From assembly GCA_964596165.1 (NCBI GenBank), contig CAZQTW010000009.1:1-64000 (forward strand): 64,000 nt of DNA, written 5' to 3'. Origin of the DNA: CAYUQT01 sp964596165. Its GTDB lineage: Bacteria; Planctomycetota; Phycisphaerae; UBA1845; JAFGLZ01. Positions 14,301 to 24,700 of the stretch are shown here, piece by piece (positions within the stretch are counted from its first letter, which is position 1; every line of letters begins with the position of its first letter). The notes beneath the pieces were generated by a model. It did not search any database and was not told where the DNA came from. It worked only from the letters and a program-made list of their open reading frames with translations. The translations under genes and the position numbers were made by a program.

Positions 14301-16220
14301 ATGGTCCCCCCCCAGAACCACGCGCGTGTGCTGTGGCAGTATGCGCTGCTGAGTTATCTTCTTCTCCTGGTCAATGCCGCCTCTTATCTCCGGGGGATCG
14401 AATACACAGGCCGGATCACGCCGTTCTTCGTCGGGGCGGTCTACCTCACCTACTCGCTGCTCTACATCCTGCCGATGTTCGTCCTCCTGATCGTGTTGGA
14501 CCTGATCGCGTCGGCGGGACCGGTGAGTCGTCTGCTGAGCCGGGCGCGGATCGGGCCGTCGGGACTTATCCGTGCCCTCGCGGTGATCGGCATGACGCTC
14601 GTCCAAGTGATCATCTTCGCCGACGGGTGGTTCATCTATCGCATTTTCGATTTCCACATCAACGGATATGTGTGGAATCTCGTGACAACCCGGGGCGGAA
14701 TCGAGTCGATGGGTGGGAGCACGTCGACGAACGTGTCGTTTGCGCTGATCATCGCGGGCCTGCTGGCAATACAGGCGGCCTTGATGGTTCTGCTCGTCCG
14801 CGTCCGCCGCCTCCGAGGCATTCTGGACAGGACAACCACCCCAAGGGGCGTCATCATAACGGTCGTGTTGGTCCTGATCCTCGGCGGATTCGAGCGAATC
14901 ACGTACGGGTTGTGCAGCCTTCGCGGCTATTCGCCCGTGCTCGTCGCCTCAAACGCGTTTCCGTTCTACCAACCGACCGGCTTTCGAAGTCTGGCCTTGT
15001 CGCTGGGGTACAAGATCGACCGCCAGCCCACCGTCAACGTCAGCCTGGGTTCCGGCGCACTGCACTATCCGCTCCATCCGATCCGTCGACAGCCGCCGGC
15101 CAAGCCGTACAACATCGTCTTCCTGGTAGCCGAATCGTGGCGCGCCGACATGCTCGATCCGGAGATCATGCCGCAAACCTGGGCCCTGGCCCGGAAATCG
15201 AACTGGTTCAAACACCATTATGCCGGAGGGAACGGGACGCGGATGGCGATGTTCTCGTTGTTCTACGGCCTGTACGGGTGCTACTGGTTCAACTTCCTGG
15301 AGCAGAATCGCGGGCCGGTGCTCATGGATGTCCTGATCGACGCGAACTACCAGATGAGCATGTACACCAGCGCGAAGTTTACCTATCCGGAGTTCGACCG
15401 AACGATCTTCGCGCGAATCCCGCGGAACCGGCTGCGCGAGGGCGAGTCGCATCCCAAGTGGCGCCGCGACCGCGAGAATGTCGACCTGCTGCTCAAGTTT
15501 ATCGACGAACGCGACCCGTCGCGGCCGTTTATGACGTTTCTCTTCTTCGAGTCGGCCCACGCCAACTATTACTTTCCGAAGGAGTGCATCATCCGAACGC
15601 CATACACGGAGGATCTGAACTACGCCACGATGAACCTCCAAAAGGACATCCCTCTGATCAAGAACCGCTACGTCAACGCCTGCCGGCACCTGGACACGCA
15701 ATTCGACCGCATCCTGAAGTACCTCGCCGATCACAACCTGACGGACTCGACGATCGTCCTGATCACGGGAGACCACGGCGAGGAGTTCATGGAGAAGGGC
15801 CACTGGGGTCACGCCTCCACATTCAATGAATTCCAGACGCGCGTCCCGATGGTTCTGTGGGTCCCCGGCAACCCCCGAAAAGAGGTCGCCCACATGACCT
15901 GCCACATGGATGTCCCCGCCACGTTGATGCCGCTGCTCGGCGTGACGAATCCGCCGTCCGACTATTCACTCGGCTTCGACATGCTGGGCGACAAGGTTCG
16001 CGACTACGTCGTCATGGCCGAGTGGGACCGAGTCGCCTTTGTGGATCAGCAGTTCAAGGCGGTGTTTCCGGTCGGCGCGTACGACTTCTCGCGCGTCAAG
16101 ATCACAACCAAGAACGACGAACCCATCGACAAGCCCGCGGAATTCTTCGAGAAGAATCGGCAACGGGTCGTGGACGTAATGAGACAGATGAAGGTCTTCA
16201 GCAGGCCGCAGCGGTCGTAG
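14301..16220 (+). CDS. YejM/PbgA-like inner-membrane sulfatase-fold protein
   Basis: The start follows GGAGG at 14286-14290. The 639-residue protein has five membrane helices in the first 200 residues (about 13-30, 40-70, 93-111, 146-168, 183-200). A periplasmic alkaline-phosphatase/sulfatase-fold domain follows. Motifs are VFLVAESWRADML, GGNGTRMAMFSLFYGL (Thr313 at the usual nucleophile position) and LITGDHGEEFMEKGHWGH. The layout and the GHWGH-type motif match E. coli YejM (PbgA), which monitors lipopolysaccharide and controls its synthesis. LTA-synthase-type enzymes are related, but their domain layout differs. If the assignment holds, it implies outer-membrane lipid control in this organism. 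Enzymatic activity is uncertain. Confidence 0.78.
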   Translation: MVPPQNHARVLWQYALLSYLLLLVNAASYLRGIEYTGRITPFFVGAVYLTYSLLYILPMFVLLIVLDLIASAGPVSRLLSRARIGPSGLIRALAVIGMTLVQVIIFADGWFIYRIFDFHINGYVWNLVTTRGGIESMGGSTSTNVSFALIIAGLLAIQAALMVLLVRVRRLRGILDRTTTPRGVIITVVLVLILGGFERITYGLCSLRGYSPVLVASNAFPFYQPTGFRSLALSLGYKIDRQPTVNVSLGSGALHYPLHPIRRQPPAKPYNIVFLVAESWRADMLDPEIMPQTWALARKSNWFKHHYAGGNGTRMAMFSLFYGLYGCYWFNFLEQNRGPVLMDVLIDANYQMSMYTSAKFTYPEFDRTIFARIPRNRLREGESHPKWRRDRENVDLLLKFIDERDPSRPFMTFLFFESAHANYYFPKECIIRTPYTEDLNYATMNLQKDIPLIKNRYVNACRHLDTQFDRILKYLADHNLTDSTIVLITGDHGEEFMEKGHWGHASTFNEFQTRVPMVLWVPGNPRKEVAHMTCHMDVPATLMPLLGVTNPPSDYSLGFDMLGDKVRDYVVMAEWDRVAFVDQQFKAVFPVGAYDFSRVKITTKNDEPIDKPAEFFEKNRQRVVDVMRQMKVFSRPQRS

Positions 16221-16574
16221 GCGACCTCGAAGGGCAATCCGTGGGTCGGACTCTTCCGCATGTCAATCCGCGCAGAATGCCGTCAATCGGAACCGCGACG
16301 TGAAGGGACCGGTCGGCGCCGATTCGAGTGGCTCGCTCCCTCACGATCGCGACTGTGATTCAGCGGCAATGACCGCAAATCTCCGCATCATCGTTTCTCC
16401 GGACGTTACGCCGTAGGGATCGATGCCGGCCTTGGCCCGTCAACGATGACAACCCGCGCGTCCGCAACCACGGGACGCCCACAGGATTCTCAGAACGACT
16501 GTGGTCTGCCGCCGCGATCTTCATTGAGAAGGCAAATCCGCGGGCTACCGCAACGTGGTTGTCGGAATACCTTG
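16221..16574. other. Intergenic region without a recognisable gene
   Basis: This 354-base stretch lies between two convergent genes. I found no RNA gene, convincing terminator hairpin with T-run, or repeat in it. Short open frames on both strands lack ribosome sites and family features. Confidence 0.55.
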
Positions 16575-17843
16575 TCATCGGCGTCCGGATGCCGTCGGCA
16601 GCCATCGCGGGTGGTCGGCGCCGGCATCGTTGAGGCCCTTCGTGAGCATCCGCGGGTTGCGGCCGTCCGAGTCCATGACCCAGATTGCGGGTTGGCCACC
16701 GGTTTCGGCCCGGCAAAAGACGACCTCTCTGCCGTCAGACGATTCGCTTGAGCGGAAGTCCCACACGGGCGGGTCGGAGTGAGTCAGGACCTTCTCCCTC
16801 CCGTCGCGCGGGTCGAGCAGGCAGATCTCCGTGCCGCCTCGTGCCAGCTCCGGCTTGTAGTCGCGGTTGAAGTGGTCCACGTCCGGACGCTGGGGCTGAT
16901 ACTCCCAGGCCACCTTGGAGCCTGGCAGCCGTCGCGGGTAGAGAATACGACCGTCGTGCGTCCACGCCGGAACATTCGAGCCGCCCCCGCGCACGTTCGC
17001 GTTGCCGTATGTGGCGCCGAACCACATGGCCTGTCCGTGCGTCAGGACACGATGGTGGCTGCCGTCGGCGCGCCCGATGCAGACATCGGCCCAGTCGTGG
17101 CCGGGGTCCTTTTCGGGCAGGCAATCCACGTAGAGGATCCACCTTCCGTCCGGCGACCAGCTTGTCCCGAAGTAAATATGTCCGGGCGCCGCGGCCACCT
17201 TGACCCGCTTCGATCCGTTCACATCGCTGGTCCAGACCTGATATCCGCCCTCGCAGGCCAAATGGTAAGCGACTCGCGTGCCGTCGGGGCTCAGGCTAAG
17301 GCCATAAGGAAACCCGTCGCCCGCCTTCGTGAATTCCTTCGCGTCGGTGCCGTCCAGGTTCATGCTGAAGATCTGACCAACCCTGTCCCGGACGACCTGA
17401 ACCAGCAACCGATCGTCGCTCAACAACAGCGCAGGCGTGTAAAAGACGGCCATCCGGTTCCGCGTGGCGATCTCGTTCAGCGAATGGCGTTTCAGATCGT
17501 GGATCCAGATATGGGTGGGCGTCTTCGTGTAGTACTCATCGAATGGCCGCCCCGGGCCGTCGCGACGGGCTTCCATACTGAGAAAGATCACGCGGTTGCC
17601 ATCGGGGAAGAACCCACACGGCTGCCACGTAACCTGATTGGGCTCCTTGAAGTCGAAGATGTGAAGCCCCGTCCCGTCGGCGTTCATCATCGCCGTCTTG
17701 CCCTGGGAGACGAAGAAAAAGCGGTTGGGGGGCACAACGTCTGGTTTCTGGCCATTCGCTAGCGCTCGGTCCCACATTCCGGTCAAGACCAGAACCGCCG
17801 CGGGGACTGCAAGAAGGTTGCGGCGACCTATAGTTCGTTTCAT
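16575..17843 (-). CDS. Exported TolB-like (PD40) beta-propeller protein
   Basis: The start at 17843 gives MKRTIGRRNLLAVPAAVLVL, a signal with twin Arg that may use the Tat route; upstream in-frame sequence looks non-coding. The 422-residue product contains repeated PD40/TolB blades: SPDGTRVAYH, SPDGRWILYV, SSDGREVVF and MNADGTGLHIFDF. Oligogalacturonate-lyase-like and dipeptidyl-peptidase-like propellers have the same repeats, but no catalytic motif can be seen. It lies downstream of, and on the same strand as, the two sialidase-like genes, so it may belong to the same glycan-handling group. Confidence 0.7.
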   Translation of the reverse strand: MKRTIGRRNLLAVPAAVLVLTGMWDRALANGQKPDVVPPNRFFFVSQGKTAMMNADGTGLHIFDFKEPNQVTWQPCGFFPDGNRVIFLSMEARRDGPGRPFDEYYTKTPTHIWIHDLKRHSLNEIATRNRMAVFYTPALLLSDDRLLVQVVRDRVGQIFSMNLDGTDAKEFTKAGDGFPYGLSLSPDGTRVAYHLACEGGYQVWTSDVNGSKRVKVAAAPGHIYFGTSWSPDGRWILYVDCLPEKDPGHDWADVCIGRADGSHHRVLTHGQAMWFGATYGNANVRGGGSNVPAWTHDGRILYPRRLPGSKVAWEYQPQRPDVDHFNRDYKPELARGGTEICLLDPRDGREKVLTHSDPPVWDFRSSESSDGREVVFCRAETGGQPAIWVMDSDGRNPRMLTKGLNDAGADHPRWLPTASGRR

Positions 17844-17989
17844 GGACTTGATGTTCTCCCATGCTCGTTGGAGATCACAGCTTCTGCGGAGGGCACGGCC
17901 GGAATGTCTCGTGCCCCGGGACTCACCCTGACAGCCATCCCGGGTGGGCGAGGTCGTTGTGACGCACGCATATGCTCCGCACACGTCAT

Positions 17990-19666
17990 TCACCGCCCCA
18001 CCGGCCTGATGCCTTCCGGCGTCACGCGGATCAACTGTGCCAAGAGCGGTTGTCCCCGTTCTGCGTTCATATACGTAGCCAACACAACGTCCGGCTCGAC
18101 CTCGACCATGCAGCCCATCGCCCACGCCGGATAATCGATCACCGTGCCGTCGTCCCAGTTCAAGCCGTCGTCACGGCTGATGTTGACGGAATATGACGGG
18201 TACCGATGGGCACATAGAATCACGCCTGATTGCGTCCGCACCATCGACTGGGCGTAGCCGGGGAACGTCGCCCGGACGGCCGCATCCCACGTGGCGCCCG
18301 CATCGTTCGACCCGCACTGCCACATCATCGGGCTATAGACCGGCCGGACCAGCACGGTCACGCGATTGCCGATGGCCACGCCGGTCGGTTCGGTCAGATC
18401 GAGCGAGCCGGGGATCTTTCCGCGCGGCGTGTCGCACCACGACGGCCGGTCGATCTCGATCGGCGCCGACCAACTCTTGCCGCCGTCGGTGCTGCGGATG
18501 ACGAAGGCCTTGCAATGGAACGAACTCCAGGTCCGAACGTCGGTGAAGGTGTCGTTGTCTTCCTTCACGCCGCCCAACAGGAACCGCAAGAGTGTGCCGT
18601 CCTGCGTCGCGACGATGGGCCCGTACACCCCAAGGTTCTTCGGCTGTGCGGGCCAGTTCGGTGCAACGTGTGACGGCACCGGATCGGTCCACGTCCGCCC
18701 GTTGTCCGCCGATTCGGCGATCAGGATCTCGGGAACGGACTTCTTCACGTCGGCCTGCGGGCGATAGAGCATCACGATCAGCCGCCCGGTCGGCGTGCGA
18801 AACATCGAGTTGCCGTAGTCGGTGACCGTGCCCAGCTTGTCGGGCAGGTCTTCCGGCTTACCCCACGTGCGGCCCTTGTCCGTCGATCGGACGAGCTTGT
18901 TGCCCCCGGCGAGCAACACGTCGCCGTTGGGAGCAACGCACCCGCTGGGCATGTTCTCGCTGGAAAGCCCCACCGTGAAGCTGTGGCTGGGGATCTCAGC
19001 CCGATCCTTCCAGGCAGGCGGCGCTACCTTCTCGCCCGACACGCGGACGTTGCGGAACATGTACCAGCCGTAGCCGGCCAAGCCCACGCAGCCGCCCTCA
19101 TAGGATGTGTCCGAGACGTCCAGGGCATTTCGCCCGTCAACCCAAACGCGGATTCGCGGGCCGTCGGCCGTCATGCGGACCTTGTACCAACGATCGGTCT
19201 CGCTGGGCACGCCGGGGACCCAAACGGCCTTGATGTTGCGAATGTAGCCGTCGCCGTCGACCTTGCCGATCGCCGCCCAGAAGTGCTTAGCACGGAGCTG
19301 TTGTCCGCCCCACGGGAAGTGGACGTAATAGAAGTGATCGGGATCGACCGCGCGAAAGATCAGCCCGGCGTCGCCCGTGCCCGTCTCTCGATAATTGCCG
19401 TTGAACTCGAACTCAGCGGTCAGGTTCTTGAAGGCCTGCACCGTGTTGAACGCCCGGCTGTGAAGATTGCGCTTGTCCGGCGGCCGGATGATGCCGTCCT
19501 TATCCTCGGTCCATGTGCCACCGGCAAAGCTCCATCCCTCGCCGATCTTCAAACGACCTTGGTCATCCCCGGATGAAGCCTCACCTTTCGCAAGGCGCCC
19601 GTCGGCCACGCCGATTCCGAGACACAGCGAAGCCGTCAGAAGTGAGTACGCCACGTGTCCTCTCAT
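17990..19666 (-). CDS. Exported LamG-like domain plus BNR sialidase-like protein
   Basis: The ATG (19666) begins one base after the stop of the upstream gene (TGA-C-ATG), with GGGAGA overlapping the end of that gene, so the pair is translationally coupled. The 558-residue product has a signal peptide. A 3-keto-disaccharide-hydrolase/LamG-like jelly roll spans about residues 35-215 (LTAEFEFNGNYRETG, DAGLIFRAVD, GCVGLAGYGWYMFRNVRVSG). A six-bladed sialidase-like propeller follows with Asp-box repeats STDKGRTWGKP, SADNGRTWTDP, STDGGKSWSAP and SRDDGLNWDDG. Such proteins act on exported or environmental sugars; sialic acid itself need not be the substrate. Confidence 0.78.
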   Translation of the reverse strand: MRGHVAYSLLTASLCLGIGVADGRLAKGEASSGDDQGRLKIGEGWSFAGGTWTEDKDGIIRPPDKRNLHSRAFNTVQAFKNLTAEFEFNGNYRETGTGDAGLIFRAVDPDHFYYVHFPWGGQQLRAKHFWAAIGKVDGDGYIRNIKAVWVPGVPSETDRWYKVRMTADGPRIRVWVDGRNALDVSDTSYEGGCVGLAGYGWYMFRNVRVSGEKVAPPAWKDRAEIPSHSFTVGLSSENMPSGCVAPNGDVLLAGGNKLVRSTDKGRTWGKPEDLPDKLGTVTDYGNSMFRTPTGRLIVMLYRPQADVKKSVPEILIAESADNGRTWTDPVPSHVAPNWPAQPKNLGVYGPIVATQDGTLLRFLLGGVKEDNDTFTDVRTWSSFHCKAFVIRSTDGGKSWSAPIEIDRPSWCDTPRGKIPGSLDLTEPTGVAIGNRVTVLVRPVYSPMMWQCGSNDAGATWDAAVRATFPGYAQSMVRTQSGVILCAHRYPSYSVNISRDDGLNWDDGTVIDYPAWAMGCMVEVEPDVVLATYMNAERGQPLLAQLIRVTPEGIRPVGR

Positions 19667-19667
19667 G

Positions 19668-21533
19668 TCACTTCTCCCGTCCGATGGGACCGAGCGATAC
19701 CGGCATGCCATCGTTCATCCGTACGACATGTCGCGTAATAACGCTCCTGTCCGGATAAAGCGTGTTGAACGCGATCAGTTTGTCGGCAACCCGAACCAAC
19801 TGGGGTCCGGCGTTCACGCCGCTCTCGATTATTCGCGGCTTCGACCAGTCCCGCCCGTCGGTGCTGACACGCATGACGCTGTGTTGGATCTTTTTCTGGA
19901 AGTCGTACTGGCGATAGGCAAGAACCCAGCAATCGCCGATCCGATAGAAAAGCGGCATGCGGCCTCTCTCATCGAGGGACTCCGGCACGGACCAACTCAC
20001 GCCATCCTGAGAACGGGATAGATAGAATCCGTCGGACGACGACTTGCCCTCATCGGCACGAATGGCCGCAACGTAATTGCCCGGCCCAAGCTGGGCAACC
20101 GTGCATTCGGTCAACCCGCAATTGCCGTCCGACGGGGTTGGAAACGCCACGGGCTTGCCCCAGGTCTTGCCCTGGTCACTGCTCCAGATCACCAAAGCCC
20201 GACAGCCCTTATCGCCCCCCTCGTCGTAGAGACAGTAGGCCCAACGCCCGTCCTGCATGACACAGATCGGCCCGTAACCCCCGCGATTCGGGGAGGGCGC
20301 AAGAATCTCGTTCCGTGCGGACCACGTACGGCCGTCATCCTCGCTCCGCACCCACCACACGCGCTTTCGTTCCGGCCCGGTTGTGACGACCAGCAACAAG
20401 CCCTTATTCGGCAACCGGGTGAAGTATCCGCCGGACAGGTCCATGCCCGGCTCTTGGAGGGTCGAGATCGGCTCCCAGCTTCGGCCCTCGTCACCGCTTA
20501 CGGCAACGCGAATGCTCCCGCTGTCGATATAGGACATCAGGATGCGACCATCCAGCGACTCGATCCACGTCGGCCACGGATCCCGACAGGGAAGTCGATC
20601 GCCCGAGAACGACGCCGCCCGGTCGGGGCGTGACTGAGCCGGCCCGATCTTCCGATCGCCGACGCGTTTGATCCAGTCCGCCGTCCACTTGACCGCCTCC
20701 GGATCGTCGTTGATGGTCAAGAAGACAATTCCCTGGATGCGTCCGGCGCAGGCCAGTTCCAGGGCGACGGCACATTGCTTCTCAAGCAGCTCCGGTGGAA
20801 AACGGCGGTTTTCGCCGTAGTCGTAGAGATAGAGGCCCACGATGATCGGCTTGCCGGGATACTGCCGTTCGCAGCGGGCGACGTTCTTCTCGAGATGGAC
20901 AACGTCCTTCGCGTGCCACGTCCAAAGATTGATGACGTCCAGCTCTTTGATGTAGTCGCTCATCCCTTTTCGGTCGAAACTCATCGTGTAGAGAACGCCC
21001 CACACTTTGATTCGGGCATTGGCCTCGCCCAGCAACTCGCGGAGTTGGCGAATGTGTTCCGGCTTGAAGCCGCGATCGATCTTGACGGTGCTCATGTCAT
21101 CCAACAGCACCCCTTGGATCTGTGGGTACTTGTCCGCCAGCTTGCGAACTCGTGCGGCGCTGCTCCGATAGTCGAAGGGGCGATCGGAATGTTCGCCCTC
21201 CGGCGTGATTTCCCAGGCGATCCGGCGCGCGGCGGCGACCTGCCGGGTGAGTTCCTCAGCCTTTTGGTCGTCGTTGGGCAGTCCCAATCCCGCCATCACG
21301 ACGTTCGGAACATCTAGTAACCGCGCCCGCTCGGCCGGCGACGCCCCGGCGAACGTGGCCACGGTGTGCGGTCCGGGCTTGACCATCTCCGGATTGCCCC
21401 AGACCCAAAGAACGTCTCGGATGCGGCCGGCAGGTTCCGGCTCGGCCGCGATCGCGACGGAAACAGGGCCGACGGGTCCGCGAAGCACGCATGCCGCTGC
21501 CACGAACATGAGAAGGGATGACCAGAGTGTCAT
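19668..21533 (-). CDS. TIM-barrel-like domain fused to BNR sialidase-like propeller
   Basis: The 621-residue exported protein (signal peptide about 1-30) has two parts. Residues 35-300 look like a glycosidase-type TIM barrel (DVLWVWGNPEMV, QIQGVLLDDMSTV, IKVWGVLYTMSF, GRIQGIVFLTINDDPEAVKW). Residues 320-621 are a sialidase-like propeller with Asp boxes SGDEGRSWEP, SEDDGRTWSAR, SSDQGKTWGKP and SRSQDGVSWSVPE. The fused arrangement, plus coupling to a second sialidase-like gene, suggests stepwise breakdown of one glycan. The substrate is unknown. Confidence 0.75.
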   Translation of the reverse strand: MTLWSSLLMFVAAACVLRGPVGPVSVAIAAEPEPAGRIRDVLWVWGNPEMVKPGPHTVATFAGASPAERARLLDVPNVVMAGLGLPNDDQKAEELTRQVAAARRIAWEITPEGEHSDRPFDYRSSAARVRKLADKYPQIQGVLLDDMSTVKIDRGFKPEHIRQLRELLGEANARIKVWGVLYTMSFDRKGMSDYIKELDVINLWTWHAKDVVHLEKNVARCERQYPGKPIIVGLYLYDYGENRRFPPELLEKQCAVALELACAGRIQGIVFLTINDDPEAVKWTADWIKRVGDRKIGPAQSRPDRAASFSGDRLPCRDPWPTWIESLDGRILMSYIDSGSIRVAVSGDEGRSWEPISTLQEPGMDLSGGYFTRLPNKGLLLVVTTGPERKRVWWVRSEDDGRTWSARNEILAPSPNRGGYGPICVMQDGRWAYCLYDEGGDKGCRALVIWSSDQGKTWGKPVAFPTPSDGNCGLTECTVAQLGPGNYVAAIRADEGKSSSDGFYLSRSQDGVSWSVPESLDERGRMPLFYRIGDCWVLAYRQYDFQKKIQHSVMRVSTDGRDWSKPRIIESGVNAGPQLVRVADKLIAFNTLYPDRSVITRHVVRMNDGMPVSLGPIGREK

Positions 21534-21786
21534 GGATTGTGTCCTCCAAGTCTGGATTGAGGTTTCTGTCCAACGTCGGGGCGGTCAGAGCCCCTCCGCA
21601 CCGGTTGTCTGCGTGGGAATTCATCCTCGCGCCGACACGTTTGTCACCCGACCCGGTGATCAAACACGGCACGACCTACGGTCCGGCGGTTCCGCACCTG
21701 TTGGGCGCGGCGGTTCGCCTCTCCGCCGGAGGGCATACAGGATAGTCGCCCAGGCATGAATTGTTCTACCCCTTCTCGAATGACCG

Positions 21787-24700
21787 TCACAGGGGTTCGA
21801 CTGAAGGCGTCGGAGATGCGCCTTCATTCTTACGGCCACCGTGGAACAAACAATAGAGCGTCGGGACAACGACGAGCGTCAGTACGGTGGCCACCATCAG
21901 TCCGAATGCCACCGCGATGGCCATCGGGCGCCACCACTGAACCGACTCACCGCCAACATCCCACCGCAGGTATCGGAAGTTGAAGTTAATGCCGATCACC
22001 ATGGGCACCACAGCCAGCGTCGTGGTGATCGCGGTCAGAAAGACCGGCCTCAATCGCGTCATGCCGGCCCTCACACTTGCCTCGATTATGGACATGCCCC
22101 GAGCCTGCAACTGGCGCGTGTAGGCCAGCAGAACAATGGCGTTGTTGACGACGACGCCCGCCAGGCTGATCGAGCCGATCCCCGTCATGATGATGCCGAA
22201 CGGAATGCGGAAGACGAGCAAGCCCAGCATCACGCCGATCAGCGACAGGATCACCGTCGTCATGATAATGAACGGTATCCGCAAGCTGTTGAACTGACTG
22301 ACCAGGATGAGGGCGATGCCGAACAGAGCGGCCACGAAGGCCTTCTTGAGGAAGGCGCTTGCCTCATCCTGCTCCTCGTTCTCGCCGGCGTACTTGAGGG
22401 TATAGCCGGCCGGAAGCGGCATGGCGCTCAGCCGCTTCCGGACGTCGGCCAGGACCTCGGTCGCCAGCCGGCCCTCGGCGTCGGCCAGCACGGTGATCAC
22501 CCGTTGCTGATCGACCCGCTCAATCGTGCCCTTGCCGCCCGCGTAAACGAACTTGCCGATCGACGAGAGCGGCACGGGCTGACCGTTCAGGTTGGGCACC
22601 TGAAGCCGGTAAAGATCGTCGATCCGACGGCGATAGGCCGGCGGCAGGCGAACGGTGATGTCGTATTCGTCCTCGAATTGGCGGTAGATGCTCACCTTGC
22701 GCCCCCAGAACGCCGTCTTGAGGAAGTTGCCGACGACGTTGGTATTGACGTTCAGCAGCATCGCCCGGCGCCGGTCGACAATAAACTGAAGCTCCGGCTT
22801 GGCCTGCTCGTAATCCTGACGCAGGTTCACCAGCCCCGGCACGTCCGCGATCCGCTGTTGAACGTCATCCGCAATTCGCGTGAGAACCTTGAAGTCGTCC
22901 CCCCCAATCTCGATTTCCACGGGCGCCCCCCGCGGCGGACCGTGCTCCTGTTTCTTCACTTTCACCTCAACGCCGGGCAGCTTCGGTATCTCCGCCCGGA
23001 TCTGACGGACCACTTCCTCGCTCGAGCGCGGACGGTCAAGGAAATCGTGGAAGTCCAGGCTGATCCTGGCCGCATGGGTACCCCCCAGACTCCCGCCCAT
23101 GCCACGGCCGGTATCCGCCCCCTTGCCCACATTCGTCACATAGTTGCGCAAGTCTCGCTTATACTTGACGACAATGGCCTCCACGAGACGAGCCCAGCGG
23201 TCCGATTCCTCCAGACTGGTCCCCTGTGCCCCTTTGAGATTGATATAGGCACGTTGGGGATCGACCTCCGGAAAGAACTCCACGCCGTGCCCAAATCGCG
23301 CATAGGCAACCGATAACGCCCCGAGAATCATGAACGCCAAGGTTAACGTCGTCCACGGATGCGCCAGGCTTAGCCGCAACAACTGCTCATACCGCCGCAT
23401 GAAGCGCTGTCCCAGCGATCCGTAGTCGGGCTGCGGCACCAGCTTGAGCATCGTGGCGGCCATCGTGCAGTTGATAACCAAGGCAACGAACAGCGAAGCG
23501 GCGAGCGTGACGATGAGCGTGATCGGCAAGAACTTCATGAACTCGCCGATGATCCCCGGCCAGAAAATCATCGGTAGAAACGCCGCCTGCGTCGTCAGCG
23601 TGCTGGTGATGACAGGCCAGGCCACCTCGCCCACCCCATCCATTGCCGCCTGGATGTTCGACTTGCCCTCCTGACGGTGCCGGAAGATATTCTCGACCAC
23701 CACGATGGCATTATCAACGAGCATGCCCTGCGCAAGGATCAGGCTGAAGAGCACGACGATGTTCAACGTGATCCCCATGAGATGAAGGATTGCGAAACTA
23801 AGCAGCATGGACAACGGGATCTCCGTGGCCACGATGAGGCTCGACCGCCAGTCCATGAAGAGGAAGAGGATGCCGACCACCAAAACGAGTCCGGTGAGAA
23901 CGTTGTTCTCAAGGTCATCAAGCATCGAACGGATGTCTTTCGACGCGTCGAGCGTGATGCTGTAGGTCACGCCCTTGGGCAGGTATTGCTCGGCCTTGGT
24001 CAGCATCGCCTTGACGGTGTCCGCGACGGTGATAATGTTGGCGCCGACGCGTTTCTGGATCGACAACGTGACGCACTCCTGACCGTTGAGCCGCGAGCGT
24101 CCTTCGCGGTCCTTGAACGTGTCACGAACCTTCGCCACGTCGGTCAGGTAGATCGGCTTGCCCTCCCGCACGGTCAACAGAAGATGATCGACATCCTCCG
24201 GCCTGACGAATTCACCCGGCACTCGAACGGTGAACTTCGCCTCGGCGGCGTCGACGTTGCCGCCGGTGATGTTGACGTTTTCCGAGGGAATGAGACCGAT
24301 CAGCTCGGGGATGCTGATCTTGTAAGCCACCAGCCGGTCGGGATCGAATTCCAGGCGGATCTCCCGTTCCAAGGCCCCGAGGACCTCGACTTCCAGCACG
24401 CCCGGAATGGTCTCAAATCGGTCTTCAAGCTCTTCGGCGATTTCCTTAAGCTGGACCGGACTGATCGGACCGCTGAGGTTAATCACCATGATGGGAAAGT
24501 CGGCCACGCTGATCTCGTTGAGCGTCGGCGCCTCGATCTCATCCGGCAGGTCGGGACGGGCCTGATCGATCTTGTCGCGGACCCGTTGAAGAGCGTCGTC
24601 GATGTTGATCTCCGGCAGGAACTCGATGAGGATGAGGCTCATCCCCTCGGCGCTGCTGCTGCGGATCTCCTTGACACCCTTCAACCCCTGAAGCTTCTTC

